From Glandiceps talaboti (Eukaryota > Hemichordata > Enteropneusta > Spengelidae), in assembly GCF_964340395.1 (NCBI RefSeq), contig NC_135549.1, positions 16,206,342 to 16,270,341 of the forward strand: a stretch of DNA of 64,000 nucleotides, written 5' to 3'. Made by a program: the position numbers and the translations under genes. The notes below the pieces were generated by a model that was not told the origin of the DNA, did not search any database, and saw nothing but the letters and a program-made list of their open reading frames with translations. Shown one piece after another: positions 1-21,491 of the stretch; position 1 is the first letter of the stretch; each line of letters starts with the position of its first letter.

Positions 1-40
1 GAGTTATATGTGAGTCATACTGTAGGCACGGGTGTAAGTG

Positions 41-112
<72 letters not shown>

Positions 113-3047
113 TCACTTTCCACAAAAGCGAGTAATTCGAGATGAAGTCAAAAGTCTCGATATGTTCAACATGGCCAATCACATTCTACACTATTATAAG
201 TATGTATGATCCAGTGTCAACTGCTGACGATAAAACGGTAATTCAATATTTTTAGCGATAAGGTTGATCGCTGTTCGCAATCAGAATAAAATAGTGAAAT
301 CATCGTCAATATTAATATTAATCATTAACATTGACTCTTATACGATCAGTTATCCCCCTAGTGACGATTGGATTAAGATTCCGTTAAATTAGGCGCGGTA
401 AAACTTTCTAGTCCTTTGTTTCAGTTTCAAGCAAAATCGTAGCAATGTCACTATTAAAGATGGCATGTCGAGCTAGACAGTGAAATATAGCAATATTATG
501 AGGGTGTTTGTCGAGCCAGTCGACATTCTACTGTTTCGAGATTTAATTACTGGTTTTGATTATTTAGTTCCCTTGACATGATAAAGTGAGGTGGATACCA
601 TGGGATCCCTTGAACACTGAAGGTCAAGGTAAACGACACGACGCAAACGCATTCGACTTGCAATCAATGAACGGAAAGAAGCAATAATATCAACCGAAAT
701 TAGCCATTCACAAAATATCATATAAGTAAACATATCGTGTACAAAGAGTTTATTATACTGCGTTCTTTCCACGTGTTATACTCGATGTATGAACGGTTTT
801 CTTCAAAACAGTTGAATAGATAGAGGTACATGTACAATCACCGGCATATTTGAAATTTGCTTTTTTTTGCCTTTTGATACAATGGTTTAAGGCTTTAATT
901 TCAGCTTGTCACGGTAATGGATTGCAACTTTGATGCGCACAATCTCTGCTAGAATGATGGAAGATTTATCACAGATTACAAGCGAACAGTCATGTTTCAT
1001 TAGTTGCGTACTATTTACATAATAGCTGACTCATCTTAGATTATCTAATTTCTCAAGAAAATTGGAGATGGACTAGAAACTCATTTTGAAGATTAGTTCA
1101 AAAACACTCGTGCACACACGGGCTTTCTCTGAAGGGAATAACAAAGATCACTTGAAGTGGACACATACTCATGCAGTCGGAGCTAGTCTCTCATAAACTA
1201 GTTTATGGCCAGGTTACTATGAACTTGACTAATCGCGGAAGAAAATTATGCCAAGATTTAACAGTATTAGCTGGAAAAGGCACGACTGCTATAGAGTAGT
1301 TACAGCGGGGATTTGTTATCTTCGGAATGTTGACATGCATACCTTGCAGACACGAAATCGAATATAGCAGTATCTTAGTTCATCTTCACCGTACTACTGA
1401 AATCATCGAGTTCTTTCCTCGTTTTCCCATAATAACGGATGTGCCTTAGGTCAACTGCCTTTCACGGTATATTCATTTGATGGTGAATGCTGCATAATAA
1501 TATTTCCGACTTCAATAGTGTGTTATGTTTACTCATATAAATGTTGCTTTGTCAAACTACTTCGATCTATTTCAAATATCCGCCTTGAGGTGTCTGCTGC
1601 ACCAATATCAGATTCTCGTGACATGTATAATTTGTATCTTTGCATGTCATATCCTATATTTAGCTCGCTGCATTGTGTTCACCTTAACGGAGAACTCCGG
1701 GAAATAAAGACATAAACTTTGGATTCTGGAGTTATTTCATGATTTTTAATAGCCTACATTACGCGTAATTTTAGAGCAACGTCAATTACAACTTTATTAT
1801 TTGGAGATCTTTGCTGAAGGCCACATTACCTCACATGTATCATCAGGATGCTTATATTATACGTCAGGTGAACAATGAACAGTCATCGACCCGTACGTGC
1901 TCCATGAATATTCAACAGTTTCGCATGCATCTCTTCTGACTCTCATACGGCTCATAGCAAACATCCTATAATGAATCCGAACTTCAAAATCATGGTGTTC
2001 CTCTGAAATGACTTGTGATGTAAGATCATGAAATGGCTATCCAGAACCCAACGCTTATGAAAATGCTTTATTTCCTGAAATAGTGTTCCCTTTTTTTTTT
2101 AAAAAAAAGGAAGGTTAAAATCCACCCCGATTTATTATCAGTTACTACAATTTCCCCCCAACACCTCCACCCAAATCTCTAATGTTTATCTCTCTGTAAG
2201 CATTGTAGCCTGTGTGTGTGTTGGGGGTGTAATTTGAATATCCGACTGAAGTGATCTCTTTCTCAACAAGTATGAATCCTTATTCGGGAAATGTATTTCA
2301 AAGCATATGACCTTCCTTCAGGGTTATACACATTTGTATTCACTCATTCATCAGAAAATCTTCCGATAACCCCTCATTGTGTGTCATCTGTTGACATTCT
2401 TTTCCTTGGTAACACCTTTTCGATTCGGATTCTCTAACATGGATACTATTGTGTCGGTATTTCAAAGGAAGATATATATTTGTTAAGTGTAAAGCACTTG
2501 TAAAGCTATCGTCAGAGGAACTATTTTCATCAGAAGGGCAACGACTTACATAATTTTAGAAATATAATATAAACCACAGCTGAACAAGATGATGATAATG
2601 ATGACGTTAGTGAGAGTGTTGCAATCATTAAAAAAATAAAAACATTCCTTCGGTAAAGATCGAGTATACACAGTGTCTTATAGGGTTACCGCAATGCTAT
2701 ATGGAAAAGAAATATTGACTGTATATGTAGCTATGGGGTCAAGGCTGCTGATAGTAATTAGTCACTACTGCTATGAAGTTGTAAAATTAACTGGGACAGG
2801 ACAAAAAGGCTTCTGAGCGCTGGCATAAATGTTCGATCACAAGTGAAATATCATGAACAATTATATCATTTATATATATTTTATACATAAAAGTGTTAGA
2901 ATGTCTGCTGGACACATCTGGCTTTCAAATTTCCCCGTGAGTATAAATTTGAGAAATGACAACAACTGGGTGAGGGAAGAAGGCCTCTGCGTATGGACAT
3001 AATAGAAAGGTATGATGATCGATGAAGCAATTTAAAATACAAAGTTA
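1..3047. other. gene-free stretch
   Basis: Apart from the (TA)n tract near the left edge, I see no supported coding region, RNA gene or mobile element here. Short open frames lack codon bias, domain signatures or paired splice sites. Minor structure: a perfect 16-bp palindrome at 1192-1207 and a poly-T/poly-A palindrome near 2090-2112. Confidence 0.5.
42..110. repeat. (TA)n microsatellite
   Basis: About 34 uninterrupted TA units. Open to slippage and hairpin formation; non-coding context. Confidence 0.95.
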
Positions 3048-3941
3048 TTTTTACCTTCCATAAGGAAGGAAATGAAATGGTTGTGTCTGTCTGTCTGTCT
3101 GTCTGTCTGTCTGCCTGTCTGCCTGTGGACATGATATCTTAACTAGAGCATCAATTCTAATGAAACTTGCAACACAACTTCTTTCCGCTATTGACAAGAG
3201 CGGGTTTGTTTTGGTAAACATCCTTTGAATGTTCAAAATGATTCATTTGCACAATTAAAAAAAAATCAGTAATTAGACTATATCTTATGAATACGACCTT
3301 CAAATTCCATGTAATGTGTTACATACATTGACGATACTAATGCACAAGCGTCTTGAAGAGCTTCATGTTGTAGCTTTTAATTATTTGCATAATTAACGAT
3401 GTTAGGTTATAAGGCAATATCTTAAGAATGCAAGCTTAAATTTTTTAGTACATTTAGTACATACGTTTAAGATAACAAAGCACACCTTTCCTATAAAGTT
3501 TCTTGATGTAGCTTGTATTTTTAGGAGTTATTTGCATAATTAATGATTTTCGGTAATTAAGCAATATCTTAATATATATTATATAATATTAGCATAAAAT
3601 ATGCAGGTGCGAAACTATGGAATAAAATACCAGTGCATATTAGGACTATACAATGCAGGTCAGAGTTTAAGCGGGAATTTAAAATATGTCTACAGTGTGG
3701 TTGTTTCGGGATTTAAATTTGTAATTTCAGTGTATTTCCATGTATCATCTACCACGTTAAATAGTCTTGATTGAAACAGGGCAAAATTAAATGATGAGTG
3801 TCATATGTTTTGTGAGGGGAGGACTCGATTAGTTGTGTAACAACTACTTCCACACCCTTTTCCCGAATAACACGTTTGTGTATATAAATAAGGATATTTA
3901 GTTCTGTTCTGTATCACATTTTTTTTGTACGTGGGAATAAA

Positions 3942-3978
<37 letters not shown>

Positions 3979-4262
3979 CTTAATGCAGACCTCAAATTTC
4001 ATATAATTGATACATACATTGATGATTACAAAGTGTACGTGTGAAATATCGCTTTATGGTGCAGTGTTTCATGTCATTCACTGAATCATTTGCATAATTA
4101 ATGATTATTTGCAATTAGGCAATATTGGAAGAATGCAAGTTTCAAATTTCATAAAATTTCATAACAAAGTGCATAATGTCGATCAATGTCCGATATCGTT
4201 TGATGATAAGCTTTTACTTCATTGATTCATTTGCATAATTAAGGCTTCAAACTGTATACGAC
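3048..4262 (+). mobile_element. composite repeat copy 1 (hairpin, GTCT microsatellite, tandem core)
   Basis: The copy starts with a hairpin of the form ACCTTCC...GGAAGG, then (GTCT)n at 3084-3126, then a conserved block around CTGTGGACATGATATCTTAA. It ends in tandem degenerate units containing TTTGCATAATTAA at 3246, 3384, 3531, 4089 and 4230 (spacing 138-147 bp where uninterrupted). Two further copies sit at about 24.88-25.51 kb (reverse) and 45.83-47.27 kb. The arrangement of inverted subterminal repeat, microsatellite and tandem core resembles Helitron-like non-autonomous elements (pearl/DINE type); that classification is inference. A LINE tail is inserted in this copy. Confidence 0.7.
3574..3984 (+). 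mobile_element. 5'-truncated non-LTR retrotransposon tail (CR1/jockey-like)
   Basis: Frame 3591-3716 encodes the C-terminal end of a LINE reverse-transcriptase ORF: it reads SIKYAGAKLWNKIPVHIR, then RSEFKREFK, then a stop. The pattern GAKLWNxxPxxIR...FKRxFK is typical of the end of CR1/L2/jockey-like ORF2 proteins. A ~260 bp 3' region ends in (TTA)n at 3940-3976. The insert is flanked by the direct repeat TATCTTAAT (565-573 and 976-984 of the third kilobase), a target-site duplication that splits one unit of the surrounding tandem repeat. It is heavily 5' truncated and not active. Confidence 0.8.
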
Positions 4263-6033
4263 TCGATACATACATTGCTGGCAATCACAAAACAAACATG
4301 CCCTATATCTTAACAATAAAAGCTTCATGTTATATATAATTTGGTTTACATGTTGATGATATTAATAACAAAAGATACAGGAACAACAACAATCCTTTAC
4401 GGAAAGCATTCAGTTTACATCTGGTATACTCAAGTATAAGTCTAATAATCTTATGTAAACAAAAAATAAGGGTCAACCCATCACTAATTGCAACAGAAAT
4501 TATTTTTAACCATACATCCCAGAAATATCTACAGAATGAAATATAAAAAGTCTACCAAAATCCAAATAGTTTGACAATGCTTAATGTGTATAAATCAAAT
4601 ATGGCTGCCACAATATTTGTAGTTTACTACTTTTGGCCATATTTGCCCTTCTATTCAGTTTAATTTGATGTTTTGGTAACTACTATTGCATGCTAGTTAT
4701 GTAGACACAGCTTTATGTCCAAGTATTTTATTCACTCCATTTCAGTTTGATAGTTAAAATATCCACATTTTTTTGTTTATTTGTTAGTGGTACACTGTAT
4801 GCATCAGCCTCTTTGATGGGCATGCTTTGTGGACCCGAAGGATATACAAATGTGCACAACAGTGGTGCATGCGTAGTATCCATTGGCAATCAAGGTAGAC
4901 TTTGTAATACACTCCCTGCTTGCTTTGAGAACTCTTTCACCGCAGTACACCTAACAATATAAACCAATATGTTCTTCCGCTATTTCAGTGCAAATCCTAA
5001 AACCTTACATAACGATCAAAGAATAGATTCATTAATTATTCTACTTACTGGCGGATGTAGGTTTTCAGTACCTGTTTATTGATGATTGTAGTCTTTGAAG
5101 CTGAATGGAATATAAACAAATCTCTAATAAAACATCCTTAAACATACTATCCCCAAAGTACGTTATGACCTTTCACCTACCTAGTATAGCCTAAGATTTA
5201 TTTGAGTAGACCTATGACTTTGAAGAGAAATACCAGCTCTTAAACTTTGTTGCTAATGGCAAGGTAAGTGGATTCTTTCTTGAGATCAACAAGATCTTTT
5301 CTGATTTCACAACACTGATTTGTGTAAGACTGCAAGGTCCCCTGAGTCGTTATTTTGAAGAAAATCTTGAAAAAATAATAAGAATAGATTGCAGGTTTTC
5401 TTTGGTTTGTCTTATCTTCTAGTCTAATCTGCACATCAAAATAGATTCTGTGTGTTTGTGTGCGTGACTTGAGTCGCTAGGGAAGCTTAGATGCAGGCCG
5501 TGACGACTGGTATGACGTCTATCATTGCGTAAATACTCGTACTTATAACCTTCCAAATTGTACCTTCTATCGAATCATTAAATTTAAATCCTGTTCTTTA
5601 TACATTATATTGGACACATACGTGTGGAGTGTTGCTTCGAATCATGATGAAAGTATGGATTTAAAACCTCCATCGAGCACTCTGCATATATTTCACTGGT
5701 TGTCAGCATAACTATGTATATAATATACATACATGTAATTATGCTGATTATTATGCGATTGCCGGGAACAAGGCACTTCTTCAAAAGCTGTCTTTGGTTC
5801 GTACAGACAAAGCTGGTATATTTTCTTAACGATGTGCATCGTTCCAAGAGATCTCTATAGTATCATGTTCTGACAATCATATTGCCTTGTTCTCAAATAA
5901 GATATTTTTGTTCGCAATTGCAGACACTTTAAGGTGGGAAAGAACACATGCGAAAACTTACCCAGGACCCCGATTCTCTAAGTTATAATTGTCGTTTTAC
6001 GACACCTTATTTACGTATGAGAATACGGTGAAT
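4263..6033. other. gene-free stretch
   Basis: No supported gene. An open frame around 4785-4895 with a leading pyrimidine tract, AG and a trailing CAAG/GTAGAC could mimic an internal exon, but nothing nearby joins to it. Confidence 0.45.
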
Positions 6034-6140
6034 GTTGTTGTCGCTGTTGCCGTTGCTGTTGTTGTTGTTGTCGTCGTCGTCGTCGTCGTCGTCGTGGTTG
6101 TTGTTGTTGTTGTTGTTGTTGTTTCTGTTGTTGTTGTTGT

Positions 6141-6179
<39 letters not shown>

Positions 6180-6180
6180 A
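6034..6180. repeat. (GTT)n/(GTC)n trinucleotide repeat
   Basis: About 48 units of GTT with a central GTC block and a few interruptions. The long valine reading frame across it is a by-product of the repeat. Confidence 0.95.
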
Positions 6181-8025
<1,845 letters not shown>

Positions 8026-8542
8026 ACGTAGTACGTTGCGTTTGGTATTGCTACTCATAAACGAAACGCTATTAGCATTCGTCTACCGGTCAAGTATCAA
8101 ATTTTCTGTGGAAAAATTGATGTCATCATCATGTCCGAACATTTCCTCGATATTCTCCTACGTCAGTTTCATGGAGACAGCAAATATTCAAATTAAAAAT
8201 TGTTCATATTTTAAAGTGTCATATCTTACACATGTCTTAAGATACGTGTTTGATATTCACAAAATGTCCACAATATATATAGGACTGTCAGATAGCCCAA
8301 ATCGGTAGTAGTCTAGTTTTATTCCCAAGTACCTTAATAATAGTAACTTGTTAGATCAAATATCGAATGGACATTTCATGGGCTACTTTAGATTACATTT
8401 ATCTTCGCCGGCGTCACCATAGTTGAATGTGATATTCAATAATATGAAAATTAATCTCTTCATCTCTTGTCAGATTTCCATACCTTGTATAATTGTTTTC
8501 TTCACTTTTTGATGCTATTTTTCGTGTGTCGTTGTCATTCTG

Positions 8543-8745
<203 letters not shown>

Positions 8746-9311
8746 AAAGTCACTCTGTGTGTTGTATCTCCCAAGTTTGGCATAATATTTTCATGTATAC
8801 AATATCGTCATGACAAAAAAACTTTTCTTCACCGTAGTTTTTAATTCTTTTTCGATATTTTCTCCATCTCTTGCCTCAACGTATCTAAATCGACTATGCT
8901 TGTTTAGTGTTGAGCAAGGAAAATATGAAATATGTATTTCAACCTTATGCACAAATATGTTCGTTCCATACGTTACCTTAATCGATATTGTCAAAGACTC
9001 TGATCGATCCAACCCTTAATACATATATATTATTACAAAACAAGGATATGTAAACTACGCATACGCAAATTAATGACATCCGTTGGGTTTGTTATGAGAT
9101 AAAAATCGATTCTGCGTAAAGACGATTATTATTCTTTGACGGACTTCAGATGTCTGAAGCATGTAATTGATTTCCAGAACACAATGTATTAATGGTAAAT
9201 GCAAGCTACTGGATTTGAACTTTGACATTAGCTTTACCATAAGAATAAACTAGATAAGCACTTCAAACGTTTCGTTGAAAAAAGGCGTACATGTTTACGC
9301 AGAGCGAGAGC

Positions 9312-9388
9312 GAGAGACAGACATAGACAGAGAGATAGACAGACAGACAGACAGACAGACAGTCAGACAAACAGACAGACAGACAGAC

Positions 9389-9419
<31 letters not shown>

Positions 9420-9464
9420 TACAGACAGACAGACAGACAGACAGACATACATACATACATACAT

Positions 9465-9495
<31 letters not shown>

Positions 9496-9586
9496 TACAT
9501 ACATACATACATACATACATACATACATACATACATACATACATACATACATACATACATACATACATACATACATACATACATAC
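9312..9586. repeat. compound (GACA)n-(CATA)n microsatellite
   Basis: GACA units with few interruptions run to about 9446, followed by CATA units to 9586 with a short CA tract at 9481-9495. Open frames on both strands are repeat artefacts. Confidence 0.97.
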
Positions 9587-9990
9587 TTTAGCATAACATT
9601 AGTTCTTTCTGTATAATATTCATTTTTATCGATCATTACTGACTAGGTCCACATTAGGAAAGACGTGACTGGTGTTAAATCCAATCGGTGTTAAGGGGAT
9701 ATTCTAAATGTCCTTTGAAAATATAACAAGCTCCAGAGGGCGAAGTTCCAAAGTCCTTCCAGTAATATCCAATAGAAGATCACACAAGGTCGTCGAGACT
9801 TAAAGTTATTACAAAATGGTTACAGATGAAAGCGAAACGTTTTGAATGTAGAATTCATAAGATATTTGAATATTTACAAAATTGTGGTGAGATTACTAAC
9901 ACTGAAGAGCCTTATGTTTAATAATTGAACTTTTTAAATAAAGTCTTTTGCGATTTGTAAAGTTATTGATTCATTGAGAGAGAGAAGAGA

Positions 9991-13230
<3,240 letters not shown>

Positions 13231-13420
13231 GCTTTTACCTCCTCCAAGTGGGAGTTTGATTTAGGTTATATATGTCCACGTTGGGTTGTTTGACTCTTCG
13301 TCAGTAGGATATCTCAAAAAGTGGATTTAGATGGATTATGTAGTTTTGTGGACATGAAAAGTTGTCTATGAGTCAAGGACCACCTGATTAGATTTTGGTT
13401 GAAATCTTTTTCAGGATCTT
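13231..13420 (+). repeat. fragment of a dispersed element with TTTTACCTCC terminus
   Basis: Begins TTTTACCTCCTCCAAGTGGG, then carries AGGATATCTCAAAAAGTGGA about 80 bp in, then ACCACCTGATTAGATTTTGG. The order (ACCTCC/GGAG hairpin, then ATATCTCAAAAA, then a GATT-AGATTTTGG block) parallels the opening of the composite repeat at 45.83 kb, without its microsatellite or tandem core. I read it as a diverged relative. Confidence 0.45.
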
Positions 13421-15209
13421 GCTTTTAATGAATATATAATTAAGCATTTCTAGCATCCACCTTGGGGGCGCTCTTCAAGGGTTCTTTGAATAGTACGCCT
13501 GACGTGTTCGAACTATCTCTATCACGTGCCTACTAGTTTATTTCAAGCATTGATTTATCAAATGGGCATGAACATGAGTGAGGAAATTTTTTTTCAAAAA
13601 GTAACTTGACATTGAAAGCGCATACTCATATGATTGCAATGACTTATACAAAATAGATGCTTAACATGCGCATGTGCTTACTGAGAATAATCGGAATATA
13701 GCACTAGATGCGGGAAACCTAAAGACTAAAGCACATTAGTATCATATGTGTTAATATGAGTCACATTCTTAAACTGGAACATTTATGACGACTTAAGGTT
13801 TCAAGGATTAGGTGTTATGAATGACAAGTATATAATTTATAAACGAAGGTCATAGTACTGCAGCATAGAAGATTTACTACTTTGATTTACTAAATTGTCA
13901 CTCCAACAAGTACAAACGGCCAATGAGTGAATATATAAGACATACAAACAGTATGAACGAAAACAGTCAATAATTCAAAACGCCTTTTTATCATTCTGTG
14001 TTTGTTATATTTGAAGACCCTCTGATCCGAGGTCATCATTATTTATTCACAGGAAAATGGTTTTATGGTACGTAGTGCGATAAACCATGACTAATTGCGA
14101 GATTACTGATATGCCCGTGTCATGTGTACATGTCAAGGACGTGATAGCAGAGCGATCAATATGTGTGTGCCTGAGCGGGAGTGCGCCCTCTCAGTCTATA
14201 ATTTCAACTGATTATGAACAGCGATCAGCATATTACGAGTATAATATTGTAAGGCCAGAAAAAATATTTAAAAAAGCTGTTCAACAGGCAACCTATCCCA
14301 TCACATTGGGTAGGTAGGTCGATTTTTTTTTTTTTAGAATTCTTGACAAGGATGTAACAACAAGCCACACATAATGATGGCAAACATTTCAAGTTGAGTT
14401 TATATAGAACTTATTCAGACATTTTGATTTTTACCTCCTGCAATTTGTCTATATAGCAATCAATTTCCATCAGTTCTACAGTTAGGAAATGTACACAATT
14501 TACGGTTAAACAAATGTTGTAGCTCCTCCCACCCTCCCCTCTCAAGAAATGTTAAGACCCGCCAAATGAAACACAAGAATTATTTTAGCCACCCCTTCTG
14601 TCACCTAAACTACAGTGGAGATAGAAAATATATAGGATTATGTAAATTATATAAGATTATAAAATTAAGACACCTCCAGAGGTGAAAACTTTTTTTGTTG
14701 AAAATAAGACCATGCAGGAGGTCATAGACATAATGTAAAGTTTTACAATGCTTGAATATGGTATTAAAATAAAAGAATTGAGACAATTATGCTATGCAGT
14801 GCATATATTATCTGGCTATGAAGTGTATAGTGTTGTGCACTTGGCAAAGCTGAAAGATATTTTGCAGATGTGCACGAATGACCTCTCCTGAAGTTTAATT
14901 TGGTTCGAAAAAATCACCAACAAAGAGTAAAACATTTCAAGACTTTCAGACTATCAGAATTTTGATGACCTAAAAGACTACTCAGCCCCCTTCCCATAAT
15001 GGTCGTAAATTTTTGCTCACTCCTTTCAGTGCGCGTTGGATGTGCAACAGCTTAGTTTAATCTCAATTCACTCGTGTATGCATCATCAGAGCCAAGTAAA
15101 CCACTGCCTAAGATATTAATAATTTGGGAAAATGTAAAGAAGTCCCCCTGATTTTGAAACAAAGTGTGCATTTTACTGATATGCGAAGCCAACATGAGGA
15201 TATATTGCC
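13421..15209. other. gene-free stretch
   Basis: Nothing supported. T-rich and C-rich runs occur at 14323-14336 and 14525-14545. Confidence 0.45.
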
Positions 15210-15212
15210 CAT

Positions 15213-15230
15213 CACACACACACACACACA

Positions 15231-15312
<82 letters not shown>
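15213..15312. repeat. (CA)n microsatellite
   Basis: About 49 CA units with one CGTA interruption near 15231. Confidence 0.97.
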
Positions 15313-15314
<2 letters not shown>

Positions 15315-16211
15315 TGAAATACCAAAAATATTGGTAGGTCGGGCCCGTTCAACAGGTTTTTTATTTTTTTTTCTAGCCTAATATCTGCTAACCCTAGGTG
15401 TTGTCAGTTAAATTTTTACCTGCCGGAGAATATACTACTAACTAAATGTTTATGGACAACAAGCAATTTAATCCTCTAAAATACTGTATTGTCAGAAGTG
15501 TCACTCTCATGAAAGTAGAGGGGATTTAAAACAACATTCGCACGTCATTAAACTTAATCGAGTTTACAATTGTAACTGTGTGGTACGCACGTACGCACGT
15601 ATACGTGGAACTATATCTTGGTAACGAAATAACCCCTCGGCAAGTGTGTTAGTGTGTGTATACGCGCTTGAAAAATTTACAACGAGTGCTTTACTTTAGT
15701 GAGCAGATCAAGAAGATCTCCTTTAATGCAGAATATGATAATAACTAAAGTTTATACCACATGTTACAGCCACTGAAGCTATTTTTATATATTTAACTAG
15801 GCTATACATTTGTGTGTGTGTGTGAAATCTATAGAAAGGGTGTATGTACGATAACATGTGTCACTGGAGTCGATTGTAAAAACCGTAATTATTTCATGGG
15901 CATACCTACCAAATATATTGGCATGTCTTTAACCTTTTTATGAATTCTTAGCATGCCATTCAAACACGTACCAGGATACTCACTCGCACACTAAAGCGAC
16001 AGAATAGTCTTGTGTGAAGTCAAATTGTAATAAGTGTCAATTCCCGATGTCATAATGGTAGTGAGGGATAATAGCCGATGACAGATGGCAAATCACGTCA
16101 AATAACTTTCATACTAGCCTCGAAGTGTAAAGTCGTGGTAATACAACCGACACTTCAACACAGTTACATATATACCGACAGATAGACAGAATGGATTGAT
16201 AGATGCCATTG
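15313..16211. other. gene-free stretch
   Basis: No gene, RNA or transposon signature recognised. Confidence 0.4.
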
Positions 16212-16391
<180 letters not shown>

Positions 16392-17766
16392 TCCTGGCTG
16401 GGTATCGAATAAATAGAAGCATACGTTTGCTATGTAATTCATTCTCATTTCAAGTTTGATAGACACTTAAATCATTTGAGTGACACGCGCTTTTATTATG
16501 ACAACAAACCGTAAAATTTCCCGTATTATGATAACAATACGTGATATTTTCGAATGTTCAGTGAAAAACATGATTATTTACACGAACTACTCAGAGTATT
16601 TATTGTAAACTTATGACATAAGTTCAGATTTTACGCATTCATCATTCATTTTCATGTAATCATTGTATGTCTTAAATTAACCAGTAGCAACTGAAATATG
16701 TCAAATTATTAGAAAATACGTAATAAACGCTAAGGAAGAACTAGAAATCGTCTGGAATGAATCTGTACATGAACAGGTTTTTAACTGAAAAACTGCTACT
16801 AAACTAGTCTAAGATCTGAGCCCGACTTCTGCGGGGTGATCCTGCTTAATTAACAAAAGTGAACTACGAAGTTCAGTTACATTGTAATTTCCTGTAACGT
16901 TCGATTTATCTACTTTTGCCATCCTTTGATAATGCGCGGGTTGGCATTTTTTTTCTCCCTTTTTCACATATATTCTGTCATTCTTCGTTCATGTTGTAAT
17001 TTGATTGCTCTCTGGCCTTGTTAAACCATAGACAGTGGAGAAGAAAAGTAAATCCGCTGATGTTCCACACATGTTTTCGTTTATAAAGATATGACTAGCT
17101 TGTTGCAGTCCAACGTCTTTAGTCGGATGATTCTCATAGATGACAATGCAAGTTACCGATATATTTTCCTATCCTCGGACGAGGCTGTAGATATGACGTA
17201 CGCGCAGTCTAGACAAGAGTGAGTAGGGTTGAACGACACGTAGCGTTCGGGGGATATTTTTATGCTCAAACTCAGCACGCTGAAACAAGTTAAATCTACA
17301 AGTGGGTGGATTAATGGTACATGCATAATATGTACACGATATAATACAGCAATTAGGCCAAATAAACTTATGTGTTCCCGATGTTAACCCGACCGACCCT
17401 AGTTTAAGCGTCAAACCCAGGCCTATACATTTTTTTAAACATTTCAAACAAAAAGATAAGAAATTCTTTGTCTTCATGACCTTTATGCACGTCTGTTTTC
17501 TTTCACAGCGATGTCTATACATATTTCATCAAACTATCACAGAAGGGGTATTCTGACTGACATTTTGTTTGTTTTGGAGTCGAAGTAATATTTTTCAAAA
17601 ATAAAAACAATTAAAAAGCTAAATGAAATAAAATAAACTCCCGACCTACATACCCTATTTTCTGAGGCCATGTTATCGGAAACACACAATTATATATTTT
17701 TTCGCCTTACAATTTTTTTTTTTAAAAACTGAAAAAAACGTCGTCTGATCTGGACAATAATCCTAC
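16392..17766. other. gene-free stretch
   Basis: The longest frame (17169-17522, minus strand, 117 codons) has no domain, no signal peptide and no flanking exon evidence, so I do not call it. Confidence 0.4.
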
Positions 17767-18013
17767 TAAGGGAGCCTTCAGTAATTACAAGGTAGATAGA
17801 GGGCCGGGGTCACTTTTTACAAATCAATTCTCGGAGGAAGGTCATATTTTAGAAAATATAGTAAGAGGAGGATCGCATTTTATTTCGCTTCATTGTATTG
17901 TCTAACCTAGCATTAATTGTGATTTGGCATCCCATCACTGCCACCGTTTCTACATCCCATCGCTGCCACCGTTTCCCCTACATCCCACTGCTGCCAAATC
18001 CCACTGCTGCCAT
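17767..18013 (-). mobile_element. truncated copy of TIR element (family of 36.07 kb)
   Basis: Starts with TAAGGGAGCCTTCAGTAATT, the same terminus as both ends of the complete element at 36069-36889. The following ~245 bp matches the reverse complement of that element's right end: a block with CACTTTTTACAAA, TTTTAGAAAAT, and then several CATCCCAYYRCTGCCACC units. No opposite terminus is present after about 18013, so this copy is truncated. Confidence 0.75.
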
Positions 18014-18559
18014 ACAATGTAGAAGACTAGTGTTAGTAAGATTTTTTTCCCAGCCAGACATCGTTTCGTTGCAGGTTTCGTGATTTGAATTGTATCTCTC
18101 GCCTGAAGTGCTGAGGTGTGACAAACAAATCGGAATGCTGAGTATAATACGGTACAGGGCTTACTCAGGACTTTAAATGTTAAATGGTCACCTTTTAAAG
18201 TATTTTTTTGATCTTTGACGAAGGCACTTAACAAAGTTTGTAAACACTCACGCCCCACCTACATTCTGATCATATACAATACTCGACAGCGAGTCTCCTG
18301 TTAGATACACACGGGGTTAAAAGATATAAAAGCAAGGAATTTTCATCCTAACATTTTGACAATACAACCACATCCGTAAAAAGCTTGATGGATATACTGA
18401 TATAAAAGTTTATTGGTGCAGACCCATTCTATTTTCATATACTGAATCCGCCACAACAGCGCTATTTATTAACGTAATGAGACTATTTGCATTGTCATAA
18501 TGGTCAAAGTTCAGGGAAATTAGATAATGGGTAATTGTATCAAGCCAAAAAAAGACCAG

Positions 18560-18594
18560 TATAAAGACGCAATATTACGTGCACTCTGTCAGCT
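18560..18594 (+). promoter_or_regulatory. candidate core promoter of hemopexin-domain gene
   Basis: TATAAAG at 18560-18566 is followed 31 bp later by TCAGCT (18589-18594), an initiator-like site with the A at 18591. Transcription from there gives a 69-nt leader and excludes an out-of-frame ATG at 18527 that would otherwise precede the signal-peptide ATG. Two other TATAAAAG sites (about 18323 and 18401) are alternatives. Inference only. Confidence 0.4.
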
Positions 18595-18659
18595 AAGCGA
18601 CTCCGAGTCGAGAGCACCACTTGTTGTTATCCGCAAAAATCACTGTGATCGTATCAGCC

Positions 18660-21004
<2,345 letters not shown>

Positions 21005-21067
21005 CAAATAGGTCCTTGATCTAGGAGCTATAAAACTGACTTATCAGCAGCAACGCACTAACATGAC

Positions 21068-21456
21068 ACCCCCCACACACACACACACATACGTACATAC
21101 ATACATACATACATACATACATACATACATACATACATACATACATACATACATACATACACACACACATACACACACACATACATACATACATACATAC
21201 ATACATACATACATACATACATACATACATACATACATACTTAAATACATACTTAAATACACATACATACATACATACATACATACATACATACATACAT
21301 ACATACATACATACATACATACACACATACGTATGTATACATACATACATACATACATACATACATACATACATACATACATACACGCATACGTATGTAT
21401 ACATACGTACATACATACATACATACATACATACATACATACATACATACATACAT

Positions 21457-21491
<35 letters not shown>

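Noticed and set aside
4747-4962. Frame with signal-like start and Cys-containing LCGPEGYTNVHNSGAC
   Set aside because: The initiating codon is TTG, not ATG; as an internal exon it has a plausible acceptor but a weak donor and no partner exons nearby.
17169-17522. 117-codon minus-strand frame
   Set aside because: No recognisable domain, signal peptide or matching splice sites; length is compatible with chance in the absence of other evidence.
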